This document shows, piece by piece, positions 15,945-24,554 of a DNA stretch of 64,000 nt; the first letter of the stretch is position 1, and every line of letters starts with the position of its first letter. The stretch comes from Streptomyces erythrochromogenes (GTDB lineage Bacteria; Actinomycetota; Actinomycetes; Streptomycetales; Streptomycetaceae). The DNA is taken from assembly GCF_036170895.1 (NCBI RefSeq), contig NZ_CP108036.1, forward strand, positions 1,674,001-1,738,000. The letters are read 5' to 3'. The position numbers and the translations under genes were made by a program. Under the pieces are notes generated by a model. The model worked only from the letters and a program-made list of their open reading frames with translations, did not search any database and was not told the DNA's origin.

Positions 15945-17759
15945 ATGGCCGGCACCGGAAGTTCCAGGCGTACGTTCATCGCGGGCACGGGCGCCGCGGC
16001 CCTGTCGGCCCAGGCCGCGGCGACCCTGGCGGCTCCGGCCGCGGCCGCCGCGACGGCCGCGGCGGCACCGCCCGCGCCACCCGCACCGCCCTCGCCGAAC
16101 GGCCGGCGCGTCGCCGTCCTCGGCGGCGGGGTGGCGGGCCTGACCGCGGCGCACGAACTCGCCGAGCGCGGCTACGCCGTCACGGTGTACGAACGCCGGG
16201 CGCTAGGCGGCAAGGCCCGCAGCATGGACGTACCGGGCAGTGCCCGCGGCGGGCGCAGACCGCTGCCCGCCGAGCACGGCTTCCGCTTCATCCCGGGCAT
16301 CTACCACAACCTGCCCGACACCATGCGGCGGATCCCCTTCGCGGGCAACGCGAACGGCGTGTGGGACAACCTGGTGGCCCCGCCCGAGATGATGTTCGCC
16401 CGCGCCGGGGGCCGCGAGGACCTGCGCGGCCCCATCCCCTGGCCCGGCCACTCCCCCGCCGCCCTCACGCCCGAGGAGGTGCGGCGCGCCCTCTCCGGCA
16501 TCCTGCAGACCATGGTGCGGCTGCCGCTGCACGAGACGGCGTACTTCGTCGACCGCGTGCTCGTCTTCCTCACCAGCTGCGACGAGCGGCGGACCGAGGT
16601 CTGGGAGAACACCCCGTGGTGGGAGTTCACCCGGGCCGCGCGGATGTCGAACGAGTACCAGCGCATCCTGGCCGTCGGCGTCACCCGCAACATCGTGGCG
16701 ACCAAGGCGGAGGAGGCCTCCACCCGCACGGTCGGCACCCTCGGCGAGGCCTTCGTCTTCAACCTGCTGGGCCGCGGGGCGGACGGCCCGCCGGACCGGA
16801 TCCTCAACCTGCCGACCAACGAGGCGTGGATCGACCCGTGGGAGGCCCATCTGCGCTCCCTCGGCGTGGAGTTCAGGATCGGCTGGGCGGTACGGGAGGT
16901 GCAGTACGGCAACGGCCGGGTGAGCGGGGTCGTGGTCGAGGGCCCGGACGGCGCTCGGCAGACCGTGACCGCCGACCACTACGTCAGCGCGCTGCCCGTC
17001 GAGCACGCCCGGCGCACCTGGAGCGCGGGGCTGCGGGCCGCCGATCCGATGCTGGGGCGCTGCGACAGGCTCCAGACCGACTGGATGACCGGCATCCAGT
17101 TCTACCTCACCGAGCGGGCGCCGCTGGTGCACGGCCACCTCAACTGCATCGACTCGCCCTGGTCGTTGACGGCGATCCAGCAGGCCGAGCACTGGCCGTC
17201 GCGGAACTTCCCCGCCGACTACGGCGACGGGGCGGCGGTCGACTGCCTGTCGGTGGACATCTCCGAGTGGGACAAGGCGGGGATCCTGTACGGGAAGACG
17301 GCCAAGCAGTGCACCCGCGACGAGGTGGCGCGCGAGGTGTGGGCCCAGCTGAAGGCCTCCCTGAACGACACCGGGAAGACCCCGCTGTCCGACTCCAAGC
17401 TGCATTCGTGGTTCCTGGACCCCGGGGTGGACGGGCTCGGCACCCCGAACCCCACCAACCAGGACGAGCTGCTGATCCACCCGGTCGGCACCCTCCGCAA
17501 CCGGCCGAGCGCGGACACGCGCGTACCGAACTTCTTCCTCAGCGGGGACTACGTCGCCGTCGACATCGACCTGGCGACGATGGAGGGCGCCAACGCCTCG
17601 GCCCGCGCGGCCGTCAACAGCCTGCTGGACCGGGACGGTTCGACGGCGCGGCGGTGCACCGTCCGGCCGCTGTACCGGTCGCCGGAGATGGAGTCCGCCA
17701 AGCGGCACGACCTGTGGCGGTACCGCCTCGGCCTGCGCAACGTCTTCGATGTCGGCTGA
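15945..17759 (+). CDS. Tat-exported FAD-dependent oxidoreductase (hydroxysqualene dehydroxylase/phytoene desaturase-like)
   Basis: This 604-residue flavoprotein starts with a twin-arginine signal (SSRRTFIAGTG, Arg8-Arg9) and an Ala-rich stretch followed by a Pro/Ala linker. Next is the FAD-binding dinucleotide fold VLGGGVAGLTAAHELAERG with YERR at the end of strand 2. The C-terminal FLSGDYVAVDIDLATMEGAN closes the FAD site as in amine-oxidase/phytoene-desaturase enzymes. The conserved EHGFRFIPGIYHN links it to the HpnE-like group, whose members act on isoprenoids. Exported members are of unknown function. ATG 15945 follows GAGGGGG and an operator-like dyad. The XRE regulator gene follows by 46 bp. 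Confidence 0.85.
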   Translation: MAGTGSSRRTFIAGTGAAALSAQAAATLAAPAAAAATAAAAPPAPPAPPSPNGRRVAVLGGGVAGLTAAHELAERGYAVTVYERRALGGKARSMDVPGSARGGRRPLPAEHGFRFIPGIYHNLPDTMRRIPFAGNANGVWDNLVAPPEMMFARAGGREDLRGPIPWPGHSPAALTPEEVRRALSGILQTMVRLPLHETAYFVDRVLVFLTSCDERRTEVWENTPWWEFTRAARMSNEYQRILAVGVTRNIVATKAEEASTRTVGTLGEAFVFNLLGRGADGPPDRILNLPTNEAWIDPWEAHLRSLGVEFRIGWAVREVQYGNGRVSGVVVEGPDGARQTVTADHYVSALPVEHARRTWSAGLRAADPMLGRCDRLQTDWMTGIQFYLTERAPLVHGHLNCIDSPWSLTAIQQAEHWPSRNFPADYGDGAAVDCLSVDISEWDKAGILYGKTAKQCTRDEVAREVWAQLKASLNDTGKTPLSDSKLHSWFLDPGVDGLGTPNPTNQDELLIHPVGTLRNRPSADTRVPNFFLSGDYVAVDIDLATMEGANASARAAVNSLLDRDGSTARRCTVRPLYRSPEMESAKRHDLWRYRLGLRNVFDVG

Positions 17760-17805
17760 TCGCCCCGGGGTCCCCGGCCCGGCGGGCTCGGCTACCGTCG
17801 GGCCC

Positions 17806-18600
17806 ATGACCACCTCGACGCCCACGGTCGGCGCCCTGCTCCGCACATGGCGGGAGCGGCGCGGCATCAGCCAGCTGGAGCTGGCGGGCCGCGCCGACTC
17901 CTCGTCCCGGCACATCAGCTTCATCGAGACGGGGCGCTCCCGGCCGAGCGAGGAGATGCTGCTCCGGCTCGCCGACCGCCTCGACGTCCCGGTACGGGAG
18001 CGCAACTCCCTCCTCCTCGCGGCGGGTTACGCCCCGCACTATGCGCAGACCGCGCTGGACGACCCGTCGATGGAGACCCTGCGCGAGGGCATCGAGCGGC
18101 TGCTGACCGGATACGAGCCCTATCCGGCGCTGGTCGTGGACGCCGTGTACAACGTCGTCGCCGCCAACCGGGGCACCCTGATGCTGCTGGACGGTCTGCC
18201 GGAGCACCTGCTGACGCCGCCGCTGAACGCGATGCGGATCACCCTGCACCCCGAGGGCCTGGCGCCGAGGATCCGCAACCTCAGGGAGTGGCGCGGTCAC
18301 CTGCTCGCGCAGATGGAGCGCCAGATCGCCCTGGCCCGCTCCGAGCCGCTGCGCGCGCTGTACGAGGAGGTCTCCTCCTACCCGGTGGCCGAACGCCGGG
18401 GCGACGGCGAACCGGAGGAGGCCGTCCCGTACATCGCGCTCCCGCTGGTCATCGAGCACGACGGCCACCTGCTGTCCTTCGTGTCGTCCATCGCGACCTT
18501 CAACACGCCGATGGACGTGACCGTCGCCGAGCTGGCCATCGAGACGATGCTCCCGGCCGACCCGGCGACGGTGAAGTACCTGCGCTCACTCGGCGACTGA
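17806..18600 (+). CDS. XRE-family helix-turn-helix regulator with MmyB-like ligand-binding domain
   Basis: This 264-residue regulator has an N-terminal Cro/C1-type HTH (residues about 8-65: LLRTWRERRGISQLELAGRA, SSRHISFIETGRSRPSEEML). A C-terminal MmyB-like PAS-related domain of about 170 residues follows, which in related structures binds small hydrophobic ligands. It is downstream of the Tat oxidoreductase on the same strand and may regulate it. Its 3' end overlaps the convergent small membrane protein gene by 15 bp, an arrangement that makes the two mRNAs antisense at their ends. Confidence 0.9.
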   Translation: MTTSTPTVGALLRTWRERRGISQLELAGRADSSSRHISFIETGRSRPSEEMLLRLADRLDVPVRERNSLLLAAGYAPHYAQTALDDPSMETLREGIERLLTGYEPYPALVVDAVYNVVAANRGTLMLLDGLPEHLLTPPLNAMRITLHPEGLAPRIRNLREWRGHLLAQMERQIALARSEPLRALYEEVSSYPVAERRGDGEPEEAVPYIALPLVIEHDGHLLSFVSSIATFNTPMDVTVAELAIETMLPADPATVKYLRSLGD

Positions 18601-19002
18601 GCGCAGGGCGAGCTGCTGGAGCGCGGCGAAGCCGGCGACGGTCAGGGCCTGCGCCGGGATCCACACGGTCCCGGCGACGGTCGGCGAGAACCACACGACG
18701 AGGGCCACCAGGCTCAGCGCGGCCCAGGCGTAGTTGGTCTCGACGACGGCCTTCACGGCGAGCGCCGGGGGCTGGCTGCGCGAGGCCAGCCACCCGACGG
18801 CGGCGCCGTACAGCACGAGCACGACACCGAGGGCCAGGAGCAGCTCCTGCCCGACCCCGAGCAGCCGCCCCAGCGGCGCGGAGAAGGCGACGTAGGCGAG
18901 GCCGTTGCCGGTGGTGACGACGGCGTCGAGGGCGAGGAAGCGACGCAGCGCGAGCTGCGGCACGGAGGTACGGGCGAAACCGGCGAGCAGGGTCGCGGAC
19001 AT
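18586..19002 (-). CDS. Small four-helix membrane protein, unknown function
   Basis: This 138-residue protein has four predicted membrane segments (about residues 25-45, 52-70, 85-105, 112-132) and few loops. The sequence looks like the small DoxX-like/SPW integral membrane proteins found beside XRE/MmyB regulators in actinomycetes, but I cannot assign it to a family with certainty. ATG 19002 has GGAGG nine bases upstream. It overlaps the convergent regulator gene by 15 bp; the regulator may sense or control the same stress or solute. Confidence 0.65.
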   Translation of the reverse strand: MSATLLAGFARTSVPQLALRRFLALDAVVTTGNGLAYVAFSAPLGRLLGVGQELLLALGVVLVLYGAAVGWLASRSQPPALAVKAVVETNYAWAALSLVALVVWFSPTVAGTVWIPAQALTVAGFAALQQLALRSVAE

Positions 19003-19245
19003 GGGGAATCAGCCTCCGTCGAGGTCGAACGGCCAGGTGGGAGCCGGACCCCGGAACCGAGTGCGCGGCCCCGGAACCCGACGCCCCCACTGTGCCGCGC
19101 CCCCTCACCGCCGGTCGATTACCTCCGAGGTCATGCCAACGGTTTTTGAGGTGGGCGGCAGGAAACATTGGGGTTCGCGTGGTTCGGCCGGGAGTGGGGG
19201 GCTAGGCTTCACGCAGCCCGATCCACTCGAACGCCTTGTCGACAT

Positions 19246-20286
19246 ATGGAGATTCCGCAGGTGCGAGCCGCTGATCGACCCGAGCTCGCCGCGATCTGGC
19301 GCCGCGTCGGGGCACTCGCGGAGCGCTGCGGCCGGGACCCCGGCGAGGTGCTGGCGGTGGGGCGGCTGAGCCACCTGTCGGGCGTCGAACCCCACCGCAT
19401 TGCCTGCGTGGTGGCGGGTACGGCCGCCGAAGTGCCGCTGGAGCGGCGCGTGCACCAGCGGTTCCGGCTGCTGCGCGCGACCCGCCGCGACAAGCACGGC
19501 CGGGAATGGCCGCTCGCCGCCATCGCCCATGACTTCGGCGCGCCCGGCGCCTCCCTCGGACCGCTCAACGCGGGCACCGGGCTGCTGCGGATGGGTCATG
19601 CGGCGGGCGTGCAGCGGTTCTTCGGCGTCTACGCCGGCTTCCTGCTGGCCGACAGCAAGAGCGCGGTGGAACGGGCCCTCGCCCTGTCGGCCGGCACCGT
19701 CTCGGACGGCCGCGAGGACCTGGAACACCTCTCGTACCTGACCGGCATCACGCCCCGGGCCATCCGGCAGACCCTCGACGGCCGGCCGCCCCGGCTCCCC
19801 CTGAAGGAGCAGGTCCACCAGCGGTTCGAGCACCTGCGGCGCACCCGGCCGCGGGAGGACGGCCAGGCCCACTCGCTGACGGCCATAGCCAAGTCCTTCG
19901 ACGCGTCGGGGCAGTCGCTGACCCGTCTCGCCCAGGGCGAGGGCATGCCGAACCTCGCCGCGGCCGCCGGGATCCAGCGCTTCTACGGCGTGGACGGCGG
20001 CTTCCTGCTCGCCGACGACACCGAGGCGCTCGGTACTGCGCTCGCGCTGATCGAGGGCGAACTGGAGTGCGTGGAACGGGCGCGGGAGAATCCGATGCTG
20101 GCCGTGCTGCGTGCGCACGACGTACGCAGCATCGTCACGCGGGCCGGCCGGCTGTCGCCCCAGGGCTGGAAGTCGCTGGCCGACCACTTGGACGACCTCC
20201 TCGCACGCGAGGGGCAGCTCGGGGTTCCGGGCACGAAGGGCGGGGCGCCGACGGAGGACGCCGCCGCCGAGGGAGAAACACCATGA
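19246..20286 (+). CDS. Duplicated helix-turn-helix protein, first gene of a four-gene operon
   Basis: The 346-residue protein contains two copies of a unit of about 107 residues, offset by 121 residues (41-147 and 162-269). Paired segments are LSHLSGVEPHRI / LSYLTGITPRAI, VHQRFRLLRATR / VHQRFEHLRRTR, and AGVQRFFGVYAGFLLAD / AGIQRFYGVDGGFLLAD. Each copy has a short HTH-like element plus a second XRE-like one (LTAIAKSFDASGQSLTRLAQ in copy 2), so up to four DNA-contacting helices are possible. ATG 19246 was chosen; GTG 19261 is an alternative. The stop overlaps the next ATG (ATGA). It is probably a regulator paired with the following metallopeptidase; no function is established. Confidence 0.75.
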   Translation: MEIPQVRAADRPELAAIWRRVGALAERCGRDPGEVLAVGRLSHLSGVEPHRIACVVAGTAAEVPLERRVHQRFRLLRATRRDKHGREWPLAAIAHDFGAPGASLGPLNAGTGLLRMGHAAGVQRFFGVYAGFLLADSKSAVERALALSAGTVSDGREDLEHLSYLTGITPRAIRQTLDGRPPRLPLKEQVHQRFEHLRRTRPREDGQAHSLTAIAKSFDASGQSLTRLAQGEGMPNLAAAAGIQRFYGVDGGFLLADDTEALGTALALIEGELECVERARENPMLAVLRAHDVRSIVTRAGRLSPQGWKSLADHLDDLLAREGQLGVPGTKGGAPTEDAAAEGETP

Positions 20287-20924
20287 GGACCACACGGGCC
20301 ATGCGCAAGCTGGGCTCCGAACTGCTGGAGGGCGCACGCCTGACGGCCCCGGCCGATGTCGGGGAGATCATCGGGGCGCTGTGCGCGGCCTACGCCGGGC
20401 GGCGCGGCGGGGATCGGAAGGTGGACTTCCACTTCACCTCCTTCCCGCCCGACACCGCGAGCGGACTGTGGCTGGAGCTGGACGACGTCGACCTGATCGT
20501 CGTCGAGCAGCACACCCGGCCCGAGCACCAGCTCGTCATCGCGTGCCACGAGCTGTGGCACCTGGACGAGGGGACCTGCGACAGCGTCGGCCCGGGCATG
20601 CTGGCGGCCGCCCGCCTCGCGGGAGAGGGACGCCCCGGCCGCCTCGCCGCCCTGCTGGCCTCCGACGCCGGGCTGGACGCGGTCGTCCGGCAGGCGGCCG
20701 CACGCGCCGACCAGGGGGATCCGGCGGAGATCCGGGCCGAGACCTTCGGCCTGCACCTCGGCACCCTCCTGCGCTCCTACCTGCCGTCGCCCCGGGAGCA
20801 GCAGTTCCCCGAGGCGATCGAACGCATCAAGTCCTCACTCGGCTGGGGAAGCCCCGTGCCGCGCCGTGACCAGCACCAGCCAGTCGCCGCATCCCTCACG
20901 CCGATGCCCTCAGCACGGCCCTGA
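20283..20924 (+). CDS. ImmA/IrrE-like HExxH metallopeptidase ('toxin component'-type protein)
   Basis: This 213-residue cytosolic protein has a gluzincin-like zinc site: HELWH (His89-Glu90-x-x-His93) in a helix after strand LIVVEQHTRPEHQLVIAC, and Glu153 in RAETFGLHLG as the likely third ligand. In ImmA/IrrE systems such peptidases cleave a partner HTH repressor. The partner here would be the HTH protein whose gene overlaps by ATGA. In databases related proteins are often labelled toxin components, which is not experimentally supported as far as I know. ATG 20283 follows GAGGGAG. The C-terminal 30 residues look unstructured. Confidence 0.75.
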   Translation: MRTTRAMRKLGSELLEGARLTAPADVGEIIGALCAAYAGRRGGDRKVDFHFTSFPPDTASGLWLELDDVDLIVVEQHTRPEHQLVIACHELWHLDEGTCDSVGPGMLAAARLAGEGRPGRLAALLASDAGLDAVVRQAAARADQGDPAEIRAETFGLHLGTLLRSYLPSPREQQFPEAIERIKSSLGWGSPVPRRDQHQPVAASLTPMPSARP

Positions 20925-20940
20925 CAGAGAGCCCGCCACG

Positions 20941-22452
20941 ATGAACCAGTCCTCACCGCCCCGCCACGTCGTCGTCATAGGCGGCAGTCTGGCCGGCCTC
21001 CTCGCGGCCGCTGTCCTCGCCGAGCACGCCACGGTCACCGTCATCGACGCCGACCCGCTGCCCGAGGGGCCTGCCCCGCGCCGCGGGCTCCCGCAGGCCC
21101 GGCACACCCATCTCCTGTGGTCGGGCGGTGCCCGGGCCATCGAGCGGATCCTGCCCGGCATCACCGACGACTGGACGAAGGCCGGCGCCATCCGCCGCAG
21201 CCTGCCCACCGACCTGGTCACCAAGACCGCCCAGGGCTGGATCCCGCGCTGCGGGGAGAAGCAGTTCAACATCTCCTGCAGCCGCGACCTCCTCGACTCG
21301 GTGGTCCGCGCCCGCGTCACCGGCCTCGCCGGCGTGTCCACCCTCCAGCAGAGCCGGGTGCGGGGCCTGGAGGGCACGGCGGCCCGGGTGACCGGCGTCC
21401 GGGTCGACACCCCCGAGGAGCGGGACCGGCTGGTGACGGCCGATCTCGTGGTCGACGCCAGCGGCCGCGGATCGCGGGCCCGGACGTGGCTCCAGGCGCT
21501 CGGCGTGAGCGGCATCCGGCAGGCCGAGGTCGACTCCGGGCTCGTCTACGCGACCCGGATCTTCGAGGCGCCCGCAGGCGCGCACGAGATGGGTTTCCCC
21601 ATCGTCAACGTGCAGTCCGACCCGCGGGTGCCCGTGCCCGGGCAGACCGCCACGATCGTGCCCATCGAGAACGGCCAGTGGCAGGCCACCCTGTCCGGCA
21701 CCCGCGGCGGCCAGCCCACCGGCGACCCCGACGCGTTCATCCCGTTCGCCAAGTCCGTCCGCGACCCGATCGTCGGCGAGCTCCTGGAGGGCCGCAAGCC
21801 CCTCACGGACGTCGCCGTCACCCAGGGCACCGCCAACCGCCGGATCTACTTCGAGAAGGCCGAGCTGCCCGACGGCTTCTTCGCCGTCGGCGACTCCGTC
21901 GCCACCTTCAACCCGCTGTACGGACAGGGCATGAGCGTCGCCGCCCAGGGACTGCTGGCCGTACGCACCCTGCTGCGGGGCAAGGGCCTGGCCCATCCCG
22001 GGATCGGCCGCGAGGCGCAGCGCGTGATCGCGCCCCAGGTCGGCACCGCCTGGGAGCTCGCCACGTCGCAGGACATCCTCTATCCGGGCGCCACCGGGAT
22101 GAAGCCGCGCGCCGGCACCAACGTCCTGAACGGCTACGTCAACCGCCTGATGACGGGAGCCACCACGGACGAGGCGCTCACCGCCGCCCTGTTCAACGTC
22201 CTCACCATGAGCATCGAGCCCACCCACTGGCTCCGCCCGTCGGTGGTCTGGCACGTGATGCGCGCCTCCGACCGGGGCGCGCTGAAGGCGCCGCCGCTCA
22301 CCGCCGCGGAGCGGGCCGTCGCCGGGCTCGACCCGACGCCCGGAGCGGGCACCGGCGCCGGCTCCGGCAGAGGGGGCGGGGGCGGCGGCGCCCCCACCGG
22401 TCCGGCAACCGATCCGGTCGGCCCAGCCGACCCCGTCGGACAGGCCCGATGA
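20941..22452 (+). CDS. FAD-dependent monooxygenase (geranylgeranyl-reductase/aromatic-hydroxylase fold)
   Basis: This 503-residue flavoprotein has the GxGxxG-type motif [17 protein letters not shown] with the acidic end VTVIDAD. The mid-chain FAD motif is DLVVDASGRGSRARTWL. The GD motif FFAVGDSVATFNPLYGQG, which contacts the flavin ribityl chain, is also present. The PLPEGPAPRRGLPQARHTH segment is typical of this actinobacterial subfamily. The substrate is unknown. The last 40 residues form a Gly/Pro-rich tail. The gene starts 16 bp after the metallopeptidase and its stop overlaps the next start (ATGA), so it is firmly part of the operon. Confidence 0.85.
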   Translation: MNQSSPPRHVVVIGGSLAGLLAAAVLAEHATVTVIDADPLPEGPAPRRGLPQARHTHLLWSGGARAIERILPGITDDWTKAGAIRRSLPTDLVTKTAQGWIPRCGEKQFNISCSRDLLDSVVRARVTGLAGVSTLQQSRVRGLEGTAARVTGVRVDTPEERDRLVTADLVVDASGRGSRARTWLQALGVSGIRQAEVDSGLVYATRIFEAPAGAHEMGFPIVNVQSDPRVPVPGQTATIVPIENGQWQATLSGTRGGQPTGDPDAFIPFAKSVRDPIVGELLEGRKPLTDVAVTQGTANRRIYFEKAELPDGFFAVGDSVATFNPLYGQGMSVAAQGLLAVRTLLRGKGLAHPGIGREAQRVIAPQVGTAWELATSQDILYPGATGMKPRAGTNVLNGYVNRLMTGATTDEALTAALFNVLTMSIEPTHWLRPSVVWHVMRASDRGALKAPPLTAAERAVAGLDPTPGAGTGAGSGRGGGGGGAPTGPATDPVGPADPVGQAR

Positions 22453-23591
22453 GCGGCGAGACCGCCCTGCTCCTCCTGCCCGGCTCCCTGATGGTCCTGG
22501 CGCTGCTGATCAAGATTCCGAAGCTGCGCCGGAACTGGGACCAGCCGCTGAACCGGACCGCCTGCGCGCTGCTCGTCGTCGGCGCCCCCATCACCTTCCT
22601 GGCCTCGCCGCCGACGATCGCCGCGGTCAACCGCCGCACCGGCGTGGTCAACTTCTCCGCGCCCCTGGTGTTCGGCCTGCTCACCGTGTTCTCCGGGCTG
22701 TGCGTCGTCCTGGTCCTGCAGTGGCGCGGCGGGCCGCCCGCGGCCGTGCGCCGGGCCACCCGGCTGACCTCGGCCGTGTTCGGCACGGCCACCGCGGCGA
22801 TCGTCGCCCTGTTCGTGATCGGCGACGCGCCGGTGGAACGGCTCAGGGACCTGGACACGTACTACGCCACGACGCCGTGGATCCGCGAGATGATCGTCTG
22901 CTTCCTGGTCGCGCACACGCTGGGCACCTCGGCGCTGACCTGGCTGTGCGCGAAGTGGTTCGCGCGCGCGGACCGCTCGCTGCGCCCGCTGCGCACGGGG
23001 CTGGCCCTGATCGTGCTCGCGGGGCTGCTGGACCTGGCCTACCTCGTCGCGAAATGGGCCTCGGTGGCCGCGCGCTGGGTCGGCCGTGACTGCGTGTACC
23101 TGTCCACGGACGTGGCGCCGCCCCTGGCGTCGGCCTCCGCGCTGCTGCTCGGGGCCGGGTTCGTCGTGCCGCTGGTCGGCGGGTCGGCGACGTGGACGGC
23201 CTTCGGCGAGTACCGGCGGCTGCGCCCGCTGTGGAAGGCGCTGCGCGGGTTCGCCGCGGCCCAGGGCCGGACCGTACCGCTGGCCTGGTGGTCCCCGGTG
23301 CGGATCCGGCTCGTCCACCGCGAGTCGGTCATCGACGACGGCATCCTGGCGCTGGCCGGCTGGTTCGACCCCCGGGTGCACGCCGCCGCGTACGAGGAGG
23401 CCCGCGGCCGGGGCATGGACGACGCGCGGGCGGCCACGGTCGCGGACGCGGCCGTACTGGCTGCCGCGTGCCGCCTCAAGGCCGCCGCCGCCCGCGGATC
23501 CGGGGCGGGACCGGCCCCGCTCCCGGAGCCGCACCGCCTGGGCCACCGCCCCCTGACGGCCCTGGCCCACGCGTTCCGCACGTCCGTCTGA
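22449..23591 (+). CDS. Seven-helix membrane protein of the MAB_1171c/DUF6545 'putative transporter' type
   Basis: The 380-residue protein has about seven membrane segments in residues 1-245. The first helix is followed by the basic patch IPKLRRNWDQPLNRT, and helices 5-7 include TWLCAKWFARADRSLRPLR. A cytoplasmic domain of about 130 residues contains WTAFGEYRRLRPLWKALR and VIDDGILALAGWFDPRV. This arrangement matches the DUF6545 family, called a putative transporter only by name. Seven helices plus a cytosolic tail could equally be a sensor. ATG 22449 overlaps the monooxygenase stop. A strong hairpin follows at 23608. Confidence 0.75.
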   Translation: MSGETALLLLPGSLMVLALLIKIPKLRRNWDQPLNRTACALLVVGAPITFLASPPTIAAVNRRTGVVNFSAPLVFGLLTVFSGLCVVLVLQWRGGPPAAVRRATRLTSAVFGTATAAIVALFVIGDAPVERLRDLDTYYATTPWIREMIVCFLVAHTLGTSALTWLCAKWFARADRSLRPLRTGLALIVLAGLLDLAYLVAKWASVAARWVGRDCVYLSTDVAPPLASASALLLGAGFVVPLVGGSATWTAFGEYRRLRPLWKALRGFAAAQGRTVPLAWWSPVRIRLVHRESVIDDGILALAGWFDPRVHAAAYEEARGRGMDDARAATVADAAVLAAACRLKAAAARGSGAGPAPLPEPHRLGHRPLTALAHAFRTSV

Positions 23592-23607
23592 CGGCCGGGA
23601 AACGGCA

Positions 23608-23634
23608 GCGCCCCGGACCGGGGGTCCGGGGCGC
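23608..23634. terminator. Bidirectional terminator hairpin between the four-gene operon and folD
   Basis: Perfect 11-bp stem GCGCCCCGGAC / GTCCGGGGCGC with a 5-nt loop, 16 bp after the DUF6545-like stop and 20 bp from the convergent folD stop. Its symmetry and position between converging genes suit termination in both directions. Confidence 0.8.
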
Positions 23635-23654
23635 TTGCGTATCGGCGGGGCGGG

Positions 23655-24554
23655 TCAGAGCTCGGCGAGGTCCAGCCCGGCCTGCGCCGCGGCGGCCTGC
23701 ACGGTCTGCTCCAGCAGGACGGCGATGGTCATCGGGCCGACACCGCCCGGCACGGGCGTGATCAGCGAGGCCCGGGCCGCCGCCGACTCGAAGTGGACGT
23801 CGCCGACGTTGCCCTCGTTGTAGCCGGCGTCCAGGACCACGGCACCCGGCTTGATGTCCTCGCCCCGGATGAACTCGGCCTTGCCGACGGCCGCGACCAG
23901 CACGTCCGCCTGGCGCACGATCGAGGACAGGTCCTGGGTACGGGAGTGGCAGTAGGTGACGGTGGCGTTCTGCTCCAGCAGCAGCATCCCGGCCGGCTTG
24001 CCCAGGATCGCGCTGCGGCCGACGACCACGGCGTGCTTGCCGGTCAGGTCCACGTCGTACGCGGCGAGCAGGCGCATGATGCCGCCCGGGGTGCAGGAGA
24101 CGAAGCCCGGCAGGCCGAAGCCCATGGCCGCGAAGGAGTGCATGGTGACCCCGTCCACGTCCTTGCCGGGGGCGATGGCCTCGAAGGCGGCGCGCTCGTC
24201 GATGTGGTGCGGAACGGGGTGCTGGAGCAGGATGCCGCTGATCTCCGGGTCCTCGGACAGGGCCGTGATCGCCGCGACCAGCTCCTCCGTGGTGGTCGAG
24301 GCCGGCAGCTCCACGTGGCGGGAGGTGATCCCGGCCTTCGCGCAGCGGTTCTGCTTCATGCGGACGTAGGTGACGGAGGCGGGGTCCTCGCCGACCAGTA
24401 CGGTCGCGAGGCAGGGCGCGGTGCCGGTGCGCTCGGTGATCTTCGCCGCGAGGGCGGCGGTCTGCTCCGAGATGCGGCGGGCGAGGGCGGTGCCGTCCAT
24501 CGGCCGGGCGGTGCCGGCGGCGGGGGCGGGGGCGGTCTGCTGGGCGGTCGTCAC
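23655..24554 (-). CDS. folD: Bifunctional methylenetetrahydrofolate dehydrogenase/methenyltetrahydrofolate cyclohydrolase FolD
   Basis: This 299-residue enzyme interconverts 5,10-methylene-, 5,10-methenyl- and 10-formyl-THF. It retains the YVRMK lysine/tyrosine pair, GKDVDGVT, the dinucleotide site VVVGRSAILGKPAGMLLLEQ and the C-terminal TPVPGGVGPMTIAVLLEQT. Some blocks differ from the common form: QHPVPHHID replaces QLPLPxHID, and there is an Ala/Pro-rich N-terminal extension of about 18 residues. GTG 24554 follows AGGAG by five bases. The divergence suggests it may not be the genome's only FolD. It converges on the DUF6545 operon through a shared terminator. Confidence 0.92.
   Translation of the reverse strand: MTTAQQTAPAPAAGTARPMDGTALARRISEQTAALAAKITERTGTAPCLATVLVGEDPASVTYVRMKQNRCAKAGITSRHVELPASTTTEELVAAITALSEDPEISGILLQHPVPHHIDERAAFEAIAPGKDVDGVTMHSFAAMGFGLPGFVSCTPGGIMRLLAAYDVDLTGKHAVVVGRSAILGKPAGMLLLEQNATVTYCHSRTQDLSSIVRQADVLVAAVGKAEFIRGEDIKPGAVVLDAGYNEGNVGDVHFESAAARASLITPVPGGVGPMTIAVLLEQTVQAAAAQAGLDLAEL

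Noticed and set aside
20283..20924. Calling the HExxH gene a toxin with the HTH gene as antitoxin
   Set aside because: The operon continues into a monooxygenase and a membrane protein, and the peptidase resembles ImmA/IrrE regulators. The toxin label has no support from the sequence.
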